Below, one piece after another: positions 1-9,606 of a stretch of 64,000 nucleotides of DNA. Each line of letters opens with the position of its first letter. The first letter of the stretch is position 1. The stretch covers positions 1,736,001 to 1,800,000 of the forward strand of contig JAAFYY010000001.1 in assembly GCA_014284505.1 (NCBI GenBank), in the 5' to 3' direction. The stretch is from Streptacidiphilus sp. 4-A2. GTDB lineage: Bacteria > Actinomycetota > Actinomycetes > Streptomycetales > Streptomycetaceae. The notes beneath the pieces were generated by a model. It was not told the origin of the DNA, did not search any database, and saw nothing but the letters and a program-made list of their open reading frames with translations. Position numbers and translations under genes: made by a program.

Positions 1-1
1 G

Positions 2-717
2 CCGACGCTGCGCCGGGCGCTGGAACTGCTGGCCCCCGGCGACCCTGTCGACCAGGCGCTGCGGCTCACGGTGACCAATGAGATCGCACTGCTGCTGAAC
101 CTGACCTCACGCAGTGCCGAGGCGCTGACCTACTTCGAGGAGTCACTGGCGCTCTGCCGCGAGCTGGGCAACACCACCGCCGAGGCCCGGGTGCTGGGCA
201 ATATCGCCCGGGTGCACCTCAACGCCGGACGCCCGGCCGAGGGGGTGGCCTGCGCCACCCAGGCGGCCGGGATCGCCGAGGCCTCCGGCAACACCGCCGG
301 GGTCGCGGACAGTTACTACCAGCTGGGCGTGGCGCTGCGCGCGGCCGGACGCACCGGGGAGGCGGTACTGCGGCAGCGGCAGGCCCTCGACTACTTCCAG
401 AAGCAGCAGCGGCGCTCCATGGGGGGCTGGCGCTGATGCGCCTCGCCGAGTGCCTGGGCGACCAGGCGCTCTGGTCGGAGGCGGTGGCCTCGGCCGAGCA
501 GTCGCTGGTGATCGCCGAGGAGCTGGACAGCCAGTACGCCCGCGCGCTGGCGCTGGCGGCGCTGGGCCGCGCACTGGCCGAGCAGGGTGTCACCGAGCGT
601 GCCCGGGAATGCCTGCACACGGCGGCCGAGGCGTTCGAGCGCCTGCGGGCTCCGGAGACGGCCGGGACCCGCGAGCTGCTGGCCCGGATCCCCGGCCCGG
701 GTGCCGCGGGCGGCTGA
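2..717 (+). CDS. TPR regulator, C-terminal part (partial, frameshifted)
   Basis: Only the C-terminal part is in the window; the frame is open from base 2. The sequence is a run of helix-turn-helix TPR units (for example the segments around ALTYFEESLALCRELGN and VASAEQSLVIAEELDS), typical of the C-terminal half of AfsR/SARP- or LuxR-type Streptomyces regulators. The first frame stops at 434-436 and the TPR pattern continues at once in the next frame (reading LMRLAECLGDQ), right after a run of six G at 421-426. This is best explained by an indel. The effector and DNA-binding domains lie upstream of the window, so the regulator class is uncertain. Confidence 0.6.
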
Positions 718-719
718 GC

Positions 720-910
720 TCAGTGCGGTCCGCCGACCCAGGGAATGTCCCGGTGGGTGAACCACTCCCAGGGGCCCGGCAGCACCGCGGCCGGCGCCGC
801 GTCGGGCGCCTCCGTCGGCGGGGCCGCGGGCGCAGCGCGGTGTGCAGCGGGATCACCTGCGCCAGGTGTCTGATCTCCGGACGGTGTCCGTCACCGGTGC
901 GCTGGGTCAT
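720..910 (-). CDS. small peptide of about 63 aa (frameshifted)
   Basis: The gene starts at ATG 908-910 with AAAGGA eight bases upstream. The first part reads MTQRTGDGHRPEIRHLAQVI. After about residue 27 (near 830) coding-like sequence continues one frame over, through a Pro/Ala linker, to a striking end, PWEWFTHRDIPWVGGPH, and a TGA at 720-722, three bases from the end of the converging TPR regulator. The family is not recognised and no signal peptide is visible. The aromatic C-terminus and the position beside a regulator are compatible with a signalling or RiPP-like peptide, but that is inference only. Confidence 0.4.
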
Positions 911-996
911 GGCGTGGTCCTTTGCGTCGTCTGGAACATGCTGTACGCACATCCTGCGACCAGGGGCTAAACAGCGGATCAACGCCGAAATGAGTG

Positions 997-1033
997 ACGC
1001 CGTGCGGTGAGCGTGTAGCTCACCGCACGGCGT
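997..1033 (-). terminator. perfect hairpin, likely terminator
   Basis: Two perfectly complementary 16-base arms (997-1012 and 1018-1033) enclose a 5-base loop. It lies downstream of the 55-aa ORF at 1197-1364 and upstream of the 63-aa ORF, so it could separate their transcripts. There is no T tract, as is common for actinomycete terminators. Confidence 0.5.
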
Positions 1034-1196
1034 CCGGTACTGCGGCTCCGGGGCCCCTCCGGCCATCCCCCGACCGTCGGAGGAGCCCCAAAGCCTTCTC
1101 ACACCCAACCGTCGCTCCCCGGAACGGCCCGGTCCTGTAGCTGAGCGGCTGCGGGCCGGGAAGGTGCCTTCCCGGACCCGGCTCAGGACCGGGGGC

Positions 1197-1364
1197 TCAC
1201 GGGTGGGTGGAGACCTCTGCCGGACTCGGCGTCCCCTCTCGCCGGTCCGACTCCAGCGGAAGGCCCGGGAGCCCGGAGCGCTCCTGGAGGGTCCCCGCCT
1301 CGCCGCCTTCGACAGCGGACTTCTCTTCGGTTGCAGTCGGCTCGACGGCCTCAGGCGCGGTCAT
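1197..1364 (-). CDS. hypothetical 55-aa acidic peptide
   Basis: The ORF runs from ATG 1362-1364 to TGA 1197-1199 and is shorter than usual ORF cut-offs. An AGAGGG ribosome-binding-site-like stretch lies about 7 bases upstream of the ATG. The product starts MTAPEAVEPTATEEKSAVEG and is rich in Glu, Pro and Ser, with no hydrophobic segment and no Cys. A strong hairpin lies 160 bases downstream. No family is recognised. The start signal supports it, but the ORF is short enough to be chance. Confidence 0.35.
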   Translation of the reverse strand: MTAPEAVEPTATEEKSAVEGGEAGTLQERSGLPGLPLESDRREGTPSPAEVSTHP

Positions 1365-1496
1365 GTGCTGCCCTCTTCTCGCTGGTTGATACGTGCAGGA
1401 GCATCGCAGAGCCGAATAAACATCGGTTCAACGGGGTCCCCCGATTCCGCCCGCGGGTGCTCCGGCAGCGCGGCAGCGGCTCCGGTCAGCGGAAAG

Positions 1497-1538
1497 CCGT
1501 CGGCCGCCGCCCCCGTTCCGGTGGGCGGCGGCCGACGG
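1497..1538 (-). terminator. terminator of the phosphoesterase gene
   Basis: A perfect 16-bp stem (1497-1512 with 1523-1538) and a 10-base loop begin about 20 bases beyond the stop codon of the phosphoesterase gene at 1559. Confidence 0.6.
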
Positions 1539-1558
1539 CCGGGTCGGTGCCGGGGCCG

Positions 1559-3343
1559 TCAGCTCACGGTCAGGGCGAGCGGTCCGGCCAGAGCCGTGTA
1601 GCCGCTGTCATAGAGGTACCAGACGTCATAACTGCCCGGGAGAGCTGCTGGTGGCGAGTTCAGGCTGCCGCGCCGCGCTCGGGGCGTACTGCCAGGTCAG
1701 CGAGGCCTTGCTGCCGGCGTCACACCACCGGGTAGATGCCGATCCAGTTGTCCGAGCTGGTGGTGGCCGCCGGGGTCGTGTACTGGACGGTGACGGTCGA
1801 GCCACTGGCGACGGTCGGTGCTGGTGGTCAGCGTGTTGGCGGGCGCCGGCGCGGAGGGCACGAAGGCGTCGTTCAGCGGGGTGGCGTAGGTGTCGTTGGC
1901 GGTGATGCCGGGCAGGCCGAGCGCCGCCTCGATGGTGCGGCCGGTGCTGTAGTGGTCGTAGCGGGTCGCACTGGTGGTTCCCGCCGGTACCGTGCCCTGG
2001 GAGCCGTCGACGATGGCGGCGACATGGTTGTCCGGGTCCGAGCTGTCCTCGTCCCAGGTGACGATGAGCAGTGACTTCTGTGTGGTCCAGGCCGGGGAGG
2101 AGATGATCGGCGCGAGGGTCTGCTGCAACCAGCCGTCCTGGGCCTTGAGGCTGGTCGGGCTGCCGTTGCGGACGACTCGCCGTCGTAGTAGTCGTCGGCG
2201 GCGATCCAGGAGAAGTTCGGGGTGGTCGCGGCGCTCTTCAGGTCCGTGGTGAGCTGGCTGGTGTCGAAGAGGTGGGCGGCGCAGCGGGCCGCGTTGCCGC
2301 TGACGTCGGTGTAGTTGATGAACGGCGCGTCGTCCGGCTCGTAGTAGGAGTCGTACTGGGTGGTGGTGTTGCAGGGCGTGCCCATGCCCTGCTCGTAGGC
2401 CTTCCAGGTCTTGCCGGAGGCCTCCAGCTCGTCGCCCAGGTTGGTGCCGGGGTCCTTGATGTTCGGCCAGTACTCGGCGCCGTCGGCGTAGGTGTCACCA
2501 CCGCGCGATGGCCAGGTAGTTCTCGTCGCTGGGGTGGTAGACGGCGTGGTAGTCGGTCATGGTCGCGCCCTGCGCCATCAGGCTGTGCAGGAACGGGGTG
2601 TCCGTGGGGTCGCCCATCAGCGCCGAGTAGTCGGTGTTCTCCATCATCACCATGAACACGTGGTCGTAGCCGGGCACCCGCGACACCGGGGGCGTCAGCG
2701 TGGCCGCGGTGACCGGTGTGTCCAGCGTCAGCGACAGGTTGTCCAGGTATCCGGCCTCGTCGCTGCTTTCCAGGAACTGCACCTCGACCAGGATCGAGCG
2801 GGTGCCCGCCGGGACGGTGCCGGTGGCGCTGCGGGCCAGGAAGGAGGTGAGGTCGCCGCGGTCGGTCGCGGAGACGGTGGGCAGCTCGGCGGTCGCCCCC
2901 AGCTGCTTGCCCGCGCTGTTCTCGAACTGGAGCGAGACCTGGGCATATCCGGCGTAGACGGTCCAACCGCCCAGCCAGCCGGACAGGTTGTAGCCGACCG
3001 CGCCGCCGTCGATCGCCGTGGCCGCGGAGGAGACGTCGACGGTCTGCTCCATGGCGCTGTCGCCCTGGTCACCGGGGGCGAAGAAGGCGTTGCCGGGAGC
3101 CGGGCTGGACGGGTGGCCGAAGCTGCCGGCCGAGTAGCAGACCACGTCCGGGCTGCCGTTCAGGACGGTCCAGCCCGGCATGGTGGTGGCCGCGGTCCAG
3201 TCCTTGGTGCAGTAGCCGGCCTCGGCACCGCCGTTCACGATCAGATTGCCGCTGGTCGTGGCCGCGGTCGCGGCCGGGGCGGTCACCAGCAGCGCGCCCA
3301 CGAGCGCCAGTACGCCGCCCAGCGCTCTCCAGAGCATTCTCAT
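1559..3343 (-). CDS. secreted phosphoesterase (PF04185-like), frameshifted
   Basis: The start is ATG 3341-3343 (MRMLWRALGGVLALVGALLV), a clear Sec signal peptide ending near AATAA. Residues about 30-215 look like a carbohydrate-binding or jelly-roll domain (NLIVNGGAEAGYC). The phosphoesterase domain follows, with HVFMVMMENTDYSALMGD, later NFSWIAADDYYDGESS and IVTWDEDSSDPDNHVAAIV, as in acid phosphatase/phospholipase C-like secreted enzymes. The C-terminus (GSYDVWYLYDSGYTALAGPL) resembles an Ig-like end domain. Frame switches near 2500, 2165, 1815 and 1640-1730 break the gene. It probably hydrolyses phosphate esters outside the cell; the substrate is unknown. Confidence 0.75.
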
Positions 3344-3603
3344 GCCCGTTGCCTCATCCCGTCGAAGGTGGTCGGAGTCGAGTGAACTTGCGTCGAGTGA
3401 ACTTGCCATGTGCAGCTCATAGCTAGCAGGGTCAGCTGTAGCCGCCGAGAACACCAGGCAACGGGCGGCCGAAGAAACCCGGGAGGTCACCGCCCTGGCC
3501 GCGGCTGCCGCCGGGCGCCGGTCACCCCTGGTCACCGCCGTCCACTGGCGGACCCCGCCGACCGCCGCATACGCGCAGTCACCAAGTGGACTATCGTGGG
3601 CCC

Positions 3604-5031
3604 GTGAGCCTATGGACCTCCCTGGAACCGGCATCGATAACCGTTGACGCGGGCAGCACCGCCATTGTGCGACTGCGCCTGCGCAACACCAGCGACGTTG
3701 TCGACGAGTACCGCTTCACCGTGGCCGGCGAGCTTGCCCCGTACGCCACCGTCGAGCCGCCGACCCTCCGGCTCTTCCCGGGGACCACCGGGGAGATCCA
3801 ACTCACCTTCGCGCCACCGCGTACGCCGGACGCCACCGCCGGTCCGAACCCCTACGCGGTGCAGATAACCCCGACCGAGCACCCCGAGGCGACCACCGTC
3901 CCGGAGGGCAATGTCACCATCACGCCGTTCACCGAGCTGCGGGCCGAACTGGTCCCGCACACCGTCAAGGGCCGGTTCCGGGGCAGGCCGAAGCTGGCCA
4001 TCGACAACCTCGGCAACACCGAGCTCACCGCCTTCCTCACCGGCAAGGACAACGGCGACCAGCTCGGGTACGAGATCCACCCCGCGAACGTCCAGATCAA
4101 GCCCGGCCGGGCGGCCTTTGTCAAAGCAAAACTGACACCGCATCAGATCATCTGGTTCGGGCGGAAGCAGAACCGGCCGTACAGCCTGAACGTGCAGCGC
4201 TCCGGCCACGCCCCGCTCGCGGTGAGCGGCATGTACGTCCAGCGTGCGGCGATGCCGCGCTGGCTCACCACCGTGTTCGGCTTCGCCCTGGCGCTGCTGA
4301 TGGTCTTCATCGGGCTGTGGTTCACCCACCAGCCGTCGGTCGCCACACAGACCACCGCACTCGCGCAGACGGCCCCCACCGCGGTCAACCAGCCGGACCC
4401 CGGCGCGGCCACGCCGCTGCCTGCCGCGCCCACGCCCAGCACGCCCACCGTCCCCGCACCGGGGCAGACCCCGGCGGCCGCGCAGACCCAGGCTCCGCCC
4501 CGGCCGCGGCCACCACGCCCGCGCAGCAGCCCCCCGGCGGCGGCAACGGCGGCGGTGGTGGTGGCGGTGGCGGCGGCAACCCCCCGGCGTCGCCCGCGAG
4601 CCAGCCCAGCCCGGGCGTGGAGATCCTGGGCTACGGCTCGGGCCGGTGCGTGACGGTGACCAACGGCGTGGCCCGGGCGGCAAGGACGGCGAGCCGCTGG
4701 AACTGTGGGACTGCGGCCAGAACGTCTGGCAGCAGTGGACCTTCGACATCAGCGGGCCGCCGTACTACCGGGGACCATCCACTCCCTGGGCCTGTGCATG
4801 GATGTCGCCAACGCGTCGACGGCCGACGGAACCACCGTCCAGCTGGCGAACTGCAGCGGCGACGCGGCTCAGGTGTGGACGCTGAACACGCAGACCGGCG
4901 ACCTGGTGAGCATCCTGGCCAACAAGTGCGTGGACGCCACCAACACCGGTACCAGCAACGGGACCAGGTTGCAGCTGTGGGACTGCAACGGCCAGAGCAA
5001 CCAGAAGTGGCACACCCAGGCAGTGTCCTGA
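3604..5031 (+). CDS. membrane-anchored protein with ricin-type lectin domain, frameshifted
   Basis: The start is GTG 3604 (SLWTSLEPASITVDAG follows); GTG 3586 in the same frame is an alternative. Residues 1-220 are beta-rich with a repeated Ig/bacterial-surface look (VRLRLRNTSDVVDEYRF). One membrane segment lies near residues 225-245 (VFGFALALLMVFIGLWF). A Pro/Thr/Gly-rich linker ends in a run of glycines, then comes a ricin B beta-trefoil: GYGSGRCVTVTNG, PLELWDCGQNVWQQWTF, CMDVANASTADGTTVQLANC and LQLWDCNGQSNQKW. Indels occur near 4500, 4670 and 4770. It is likely a surface protein that binds carbohydrate; it has no catalytic domain. Confidence 0.7.
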
Positions 5032-5038
5032 CCCCGGC

Positions 5039-5065
5039 CCCGGGCGGTGGCGTCCACCGTCCGGG
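5039..5065 (+). terminator. hairpin after the lectin gene
   Basis: A 12-bp stem with one G-T pair and a 3-base loop begins 7 bases after the stop of the lectin gene. Confidence 0.5.
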
Positions 5066-5145
5066 CCCGCCCGTTCGGCCGAACCCCGGCGGCTGCCGCC
5101 GGGTCGTTGCGGCCGGCCCTGCCCTCGGCGGCGCACACTGCTGGG

Positions 5146-6121
5146 ATGGCAGGCATGGGCAGGCGGACACTGGTCGCGGGGCGGCGGCAGGCATGCTCGG
5201 CGCCGCCGGGTGCGGGGGCGGCGGCTCCGCGACACCCCCGGCCTCCGGCGGCAGCGGAAGCACTCCCCGGCGGCGTCCTCCTCCGCCGCGGCGCTGCCCG
5301 CCGTCACCGCCTGGCAGCCGAGCAGCAATGACATCGACCCGCAGGTGAAGGCACGGGCCGCGCAACTGATCGAGGCCCTCGGCAACTGGGGTCCGGGGCA
5401 GGGCGGAAGCGTCCCGGCCCGGGCGCGGACCTCGGCGCTGGGGCTCGATCCGGCGCTGGTGGCCCAGGCCGGCCCGCTGCTCGGACCGGCGCGGGCGGCG
5501 GCACTCCAGGTGCTGGAGGCCCAGTACGGCGGGATCCTCACCGACTCGGCCAGCGTTCTGGTGGTCTGCCGGCAGTGGGCCCGGGGCGGACGGGCGGATC
5601 CTGGCGGGCGGCACCACCGTCGACGTACGGCTCTCCAGGCGCAGCCGAGATGGACGGTGACCGCGTTGCACCCGGCGCAGCCCGGTCCGGCCGCCGCCGC
5701 ACTGCCCGGGCCGGGCGCAGCAGGTGCTGGCCTCGGACGCGATCACCCTGCCGCCGGCCGCCGAGGCCGACATCCGCAGCGGAAACATCCATGCGAGCGC
5801 GCTGGACGCGCTGCTGACGCTGTCCCGCAGCTACCGGATGGAGCTGAGCGTGGTGCGCTCCGGCCATCCCCTCGACGTCTTCGGCACGGACCGGCCCAGC
5901 GACCATCCCCTGGGGAAGGCCTTCGACGTGTGGCGCATCGACGGTCACGAAGTGGTCGACCCGGGGACCCCGAAGCCCCTGGTCGAGGGCTTTATGCGGG
6001 CAGCGGCCGCGGCCGGCTCCTACAACGTCGGCGGCCCCTACCTGCTGTCCGGCGGTGCCCCGACCAGTTCTTCAGCGACAACACCCACCACGACCACGTC
6101 CACGCGGGATTCACCGACTGA
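5146..6121 (+). CDS. lipoprotein with M15/VanY-like peptidase fold, frameshifted
   Basis: The N-terminus read across an early indel is a lipoprotein signal with lipobox LGAAGC. A low-complexity Ser/Ala linker and a helical region (VKARAAQLIEALGNWGPGQ) follow. The C-terminal part carries the zinc-ligand pattern of M15 D,D-peptidase-like folds: SDHPLGKAFDVWRIDG (SxHxxGxAxD) and, after an indel near 6060, HHDHVHAGF. Other indels are near 5170-5290, 5580 and 5720. ATG 5146 and ATG 5155 are both possible starts. It probably acts on cell-wall peptides or is a degenerate relative; activity is inferred from the motifs only. Confidence 0.65.
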
Positions 6122-6245
6122 CCGGCAGGCGGCAGCATCATGCCGTGCCACCCGGCAGGTCCGGTCCGGGCGCCTGACAAATGTCATGGGCGGACGAGGG
6201 CGAACTCACTGCCCGGAGCCCGGTGCCCGCGATGACCATAGGGGC

Positions 6246-6679
6246 ATGGACAAGCACACAGACCCGGTATCAGGACGGAACTCGCTCACCCCGTCAGCCG
6301 GCAGGCGTTCCGCACCGTCAAGGTGCTCGTCGGCGGCTATCTGGCCCTCAGTCTGGCCACCCTCGCGGCCATCGTGCTGCTCCGCAACAACGCGTCGGTG
6401 GTGAACTCCGCCGTCTGGGTCCGTGGCACCGTCGTCGTCGGCAGTGCGCTGCTCACCCGCCGTTTCGCCGCCCGCGCGGCGCGCGGCTCCCGGCGGGCGT
6501 ACCGCAGACTGCGCGTCGTCTCGACGGCCATGGTGACGGCCATCGTCGCGATCGTCTCGCTGCCCGGGACCTTCCCGCTGTGGATGAAGGCCGAACAGGT
6601 GGTCTGCGGAGTGCTGCTGGCCGGTGTCGTCGCGGTCGTCAACCGCAGGCAACTGCGCACCCTGTTCACCGCCCCGTGA
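6246..6679 (+). CDS. small integral membrane protein
   Basis: ATG 6246 opens MDKHTDPVSGRNSLTPSAGR; after an indel near 6296 the same protein continues as QAFRTVKVLVGGYLALSLAT. Four hydrophobic segments are visible (about residues 24-42, 48-64, 88-108 and 114-132), ending NRRQLRTLFTAP. It sits 180 bases before a two-component system in the same orientation and could be a sensed or co-regulated membrane component. No specific family is recognised. Confidence 0.55.
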
Positions 6680-6856
6680 GCAGGCCGCCGGGCGGCGGGC
6701 CCATGCTGGGCACGCCGGTGCTAGCGTGCCCGGCATGGGGATGTCACAGGAGCTCGGCCTTCGGGAAACCAGCCTTCAGAACCAGGGCCTTCGGGAACAC
6801 CACCGCCGGAGGCACGGACAGCACGGACCCAGCCGGCCGCGGCGCACGGGACGGAC

Positions 6857-8019
6857 GTGCCGGAGCGTGATCCGCTGCGCTGGGCGCGGGGCTGGCGGCG
6901 GCTGCTGCTCGCCTCCGGGATGCTCATCTATCCGGGGGTGACCGCCCTGGGTGTCGACCAGTTCGCGAGCGGCGACACCGCGAGCGCCGGATACGCCATG
7001 GTGGTTGCCTCCTGCGTGACGTATGTCCTCGCCGGTGCCGCCTTCGTCGCCGGGCACCGGGCCCGGATGTGGGTACTGCTCGGGATCACGGCCGCGTTGT
7101 TCGCGGCCGAGCTGCCCATCGCCCGGAACTACGCCTTCTATCTCGCCGCCGTTGTCGTCTCGTTCGCGGCGATGGTGCGGCGCCGCTCCATGCCGCTGAT
7201 CATCGGGGGCGGTGCGCTCGCCGCACTGGTGGTGCCGTGGGCGGTGCGGCCGTGGCAGCAGGGGCCCGGCTGGGTGGAAGCGTTCATGATTGTGTTCACC
7301 AGCCTGACGGTGTTCGGGTTCTCCGAGATAGCGAACGCCAACCGCGCCCTGCTGGAGGCCCGCGCCCAGGTCGCCCATCTGGCATCGGAGGCCGAACGGG
7401 CCAGGATCGCAAGGGATTTGCACGATCTGCTGGGGCACTCGCTGACCGTGGTCGCGGTCAAGAGCGGTCTGGCCCGCCGTCTCGCCGAGAGCGGGTCGCC
7501 GCGCGCGTGGGAGGAGATCGCGGCGGTCGAGGGCCTGTCCCGGCAGATGCTCACCGATGTGCGGGCGGCCGTGTCCGGCTACCGCGAGGTGACCCTGGCC
7601 GCCGAACTCGCCCAGGGCCGGGAGCTGTTGCGCGCGGCGGGGGTGGTGGCCGACCTGCCCGCCGCCACCGACGTGGTCGATGCCGCCCGGCAGGAGCTGT
7701 TCGGCTGGTGGTGCGCGAGGGCGTCACCAATGTGGTGCGCCACGCCCGGGCCACCCGGTGCAGCGTACGGCTGTCGGCGACCTGGGTGGAGATCCGTGAC
7801 GACGGAACCGGCGTCCCCGGCCTGACCCCGGCCTCCGCCTCCACCTCCACGTCCACCTCGGGCGGCAACGGGCTGGCCGGGCTGCGGGAGCGGGTCGCCG
7901 CCGCCGGTGGCACGGTGGAGGCCGGACCGATCGGCACCCGTGGCTGGCGGCTTCGCGCCACGGTCGGCCCGCCCGAACCGCCGGAACCCCGCCGACCCGC
8001 GAAGGACACCCTGGCATGA
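6857..8019 (+). CDS. NarL-type sensor histidine kinase (DesK-like)
   Basis: The GTG 6857 start gives MPERDPLRWARGWRRLLLAS, followed by about six membrane segments up to residue 150. The HisKA_3 dimerisation box is ARIARDLHDLLGHSLTVVAV with the phospho-accepting His. After an indel near 7705 the HATPase_c part reads VVREGVTNVVRHARA, EIRDDGTGVPG and GNGLAGLRERV. It overlaps the next gene by ATGA, so it should phosphorylate that response regulator. A seven-residue Ser/Thr repeat sits in the ATP lid. DesK-like members sense membrane state; the signal here is unknown. Confidence 0.85.
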
Positions 8020-8624
8020 CCATCAGGCTGCTGCTCGCCGACGACCAGGATCTGATCCGCGGGGCCCTGTCCGCGCTGCTCGAACTGGAACCCGACTTCG
8101 AGGTCGTCGCCTCCGTGGACCGCGGCGACAAGGTCGTCGCCGCCGCCCGCGCCGCCCGGCCGGACGTGGCCCTGCTCGACATCGAGATGCCGGGCCTGAA
8201 CGGCCTCGACGCGGCGTCGGCCCTCGCCGCGCAACTGCCCGGGTGCCGGGTCGTGATCCTCACCACTTTCGGCCGCGCCGGCTATCTGCGCCGGGCGATG
8301 ACCGCCGGAGCCGTGGGCTTCGTGGTCAAGGACGCCCCGCCCGAGGCGCTGGTGGACGCCGTCCGCCGGGTGATGCGGGGCGAGCGGGTCATCGACCCCG
8401 CGCTGGCGGCGGCGACCCTCGCCGCCGGCGAGTCCCCGCTGACCGCGCGGGAACGCGATGTGCTCAACACGGCCCGCTCCGGCGCGGGCGTCGCCGCGAT
8501 GGCCGCCGAGCTGTATCTCTCCGAGGGAACCGTGCGGAACTATCTGTCGGCCGCGATAGCGAAGACCGGCACACGCAACCGGATGGAGGCGCTGCGCGTC
8601 GCCGACGAGCGCGGCTGGCTGTAG
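8016..8624 (+). CDS. NarL/FixJ-family response regulator
   Basis: It is intact at 202 aa. The receiver has LLLADDQDLIRGALSALLEL, the phosphorylation site in DVALLDIEMPGLNGLDAA, Thr in VILTTFGRAGYL and Lys in GFVVKDAPPEALV. The C-terminal LuxR HTH is LTARERDVLNTARSGAGVAA to YLSEGTVRNYLSAAIAKTG. The start overlaps the kinase stop (ATGA), so the pair is translationally coupled. The lack of frame errors makes this one of the safest genes in the window. Confidence 0.9.
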   Translation: MTIRLLLADDQDLIRGALSALLELEPDFEVVASVDRGDKVVAAARAARPDVALLDIEMPGLNGLDAASALAAQLPGCRVVILTTFGRAGYLRRAMTAGAVGFVVKDAPPEALVDAVRRVMRGERVIDPALAAATLAAGESPLTARERDVLNTARSGAGVAAMAAELYLSEGTVRNYLSAAIAKTGTRNRMEALRVADERGWL

Positions 8625-8640
8625 GCCTCGGCACCGCCCT

Positions 8641-8676
8641 CCGCCACGGCGGTCCCCCGGGGGAGGGCCGCGGCGG
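8641..8676. terminator. bidirectional hairpin between convergent genes
   Basis: Two 18-base arms with three mismatches, centred on CCCCC/GGGGG, lie between the stop of the response regulator (8624) and the stop of the convergent secreted-protein gene (8707). Confidence 0.45.
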
Positions 8677-8706
8677 TCCCTGGCTCCGGGCCGCGTGCGG
8701 GCCCGG

Positions 8707-9348
8707 TCAGTCGATGCTGGTGGAGCTGAGCGCGGGGCTCGCCGACGGGTAGCAGGTCGTCGGCACACTGGCGGTGAAGAAGAGAACCGGCACGCTGGCC
8801 GTGAAGGTCAGGCCCGGGCTGGTGTAGCTGCTGCCGCCGAGCTGGGTGGTGACCGTCTTGCCGGACGCGCCCGCGGTGAGGGTCAGCGTGATCGCGGGAA
8901 AGGTGAAGGTGCTCCCGCCGCTGATCGGCCCGGGTACGGTCAGCACGATACTGCTGCCGCTCACGGCCACGCCGGGCTTGCCGGAGCCGAGTCCGGAGCC
9001 GCCCGAGAGCGTCTCCTTGGTGAGCGTGGCATTGGCCGGTACCGGCACCGTGAGCTTGATGCCGCTGATGGAGTTGATCGTGTAGCCGCTGACCGAGCTG
9101 GGCACGGTGAGCGCGTCCGGGGCCAGCGAGACGGCGAAGGAGCTGCCGGACGCGACCGTGGCCGGGGCAGTGGCGTTGACCCCGGCACTGAGGGTGAAGG
9201 TCTGCGCCGAGCCGATCGGGGGTGTGGCCTGGCAGGCGATCGCCAGCGAGGTGTTGGCGGCCGAGGCGGGCGCCACGGCCAGGCCGACCAGCGCCAGGCC
9301 ACCGGCCAGCACTACGGGTAGCCGCGAGAACACGAACGTCGATTTCAT
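8707..9348 (-). CDS. secreted beta-rich protein
   Basis: The ATG at 9346-9348 is chosen because AGGAGG lies six bases upstream; the ATG at 9354 touches the AGGAGG. The product starts MKSTFVFSRLPVVLAGGLAL, a Sec signal peptide ending at APASA. The mature part, about 185 aa, is Ser/Thr/Val-rich with two Cys (IACQATPPIGSAQ and TTCYPS) that could pair. It looks like a secreted all-beta protein. No enzyme motif is visible and the family is not named. Confidence 0.7.
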   Translation of the reverse strand: MKSTFVFSRLPVVLAGGLALVGLAVAPASAANTSLAIACQATPPIGSAQTFTLSAGVNATAPATVASGSSFAVSLAPDALTVPSSVSGYTINSISGIKLTVPVPANATLTKETLSGGSGLGSGKPGVAVSGSSIVLTVPGPISGGSTFTFPAITLTLTAGASGKTVTTQLGGSSYTSPGLTFTASVPVLFFTASVPTTCYPSASPALSSTSID

Positions 9349-9505
9349 GGTCATCCTCCTGCGGTGCTGCGAGCCGTACGGGTCCTCCGGTCGTACCGGC
9401 CCGTCCTCTGCGCGCGCGGACGCCACGCCGATCCCAGCGCCATCGCGCCTTGGCGCGTACATGGCACCACTTGGACCTTGCGATGTACAGGGCCGGTTCG
9501 CGGGC

Positions 9506-9554
9506 GTCGGATCAGCGATGTCGGATCACCGGCGTCGGATCACCGGCGTCGGGG
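9506..9554. repeat. 14-bp tandem repeat, about 3.5 copies
   Basis: The unit GTCGGATCACCGGC occurs at 9520-9533 and 9534-9547, with a degenerate copy at 9506-9519 and a partial one from 9548. It lies in the intergenic region 50-100 bases before the DUF6879 gene, between two divergent genes. It may be regulatory or a replication-slippage product. Confidence 0.6.
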
Positions 9555-9606
9555 AAGGAACCGGGGATCGGCAGCGCGACAGCAGCACGGAAGGCGGACC
9601 CAGCAC

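Noticed and set aside
1120..1160. Possible tRNA-like stretch near GTCCTGTAGCTGAGCGGCTG
   Set aside because: The bases look like a D-arm but no acceptor, anticodon or T-arm pairing could be built around them.
2492..3385. Long open frame opposite the phosphoesterase gene
   Set aside because: It is antisense to a gene with signal peptide and family motifs and has the Arg/Gly/Val-rich composition of GC-driven shadow frames.
9506..9554. Repeat array considered as CRISPR
   Set aside because: Units are 14 bp, directly adjacent with no spacers, and no cas gene is present.
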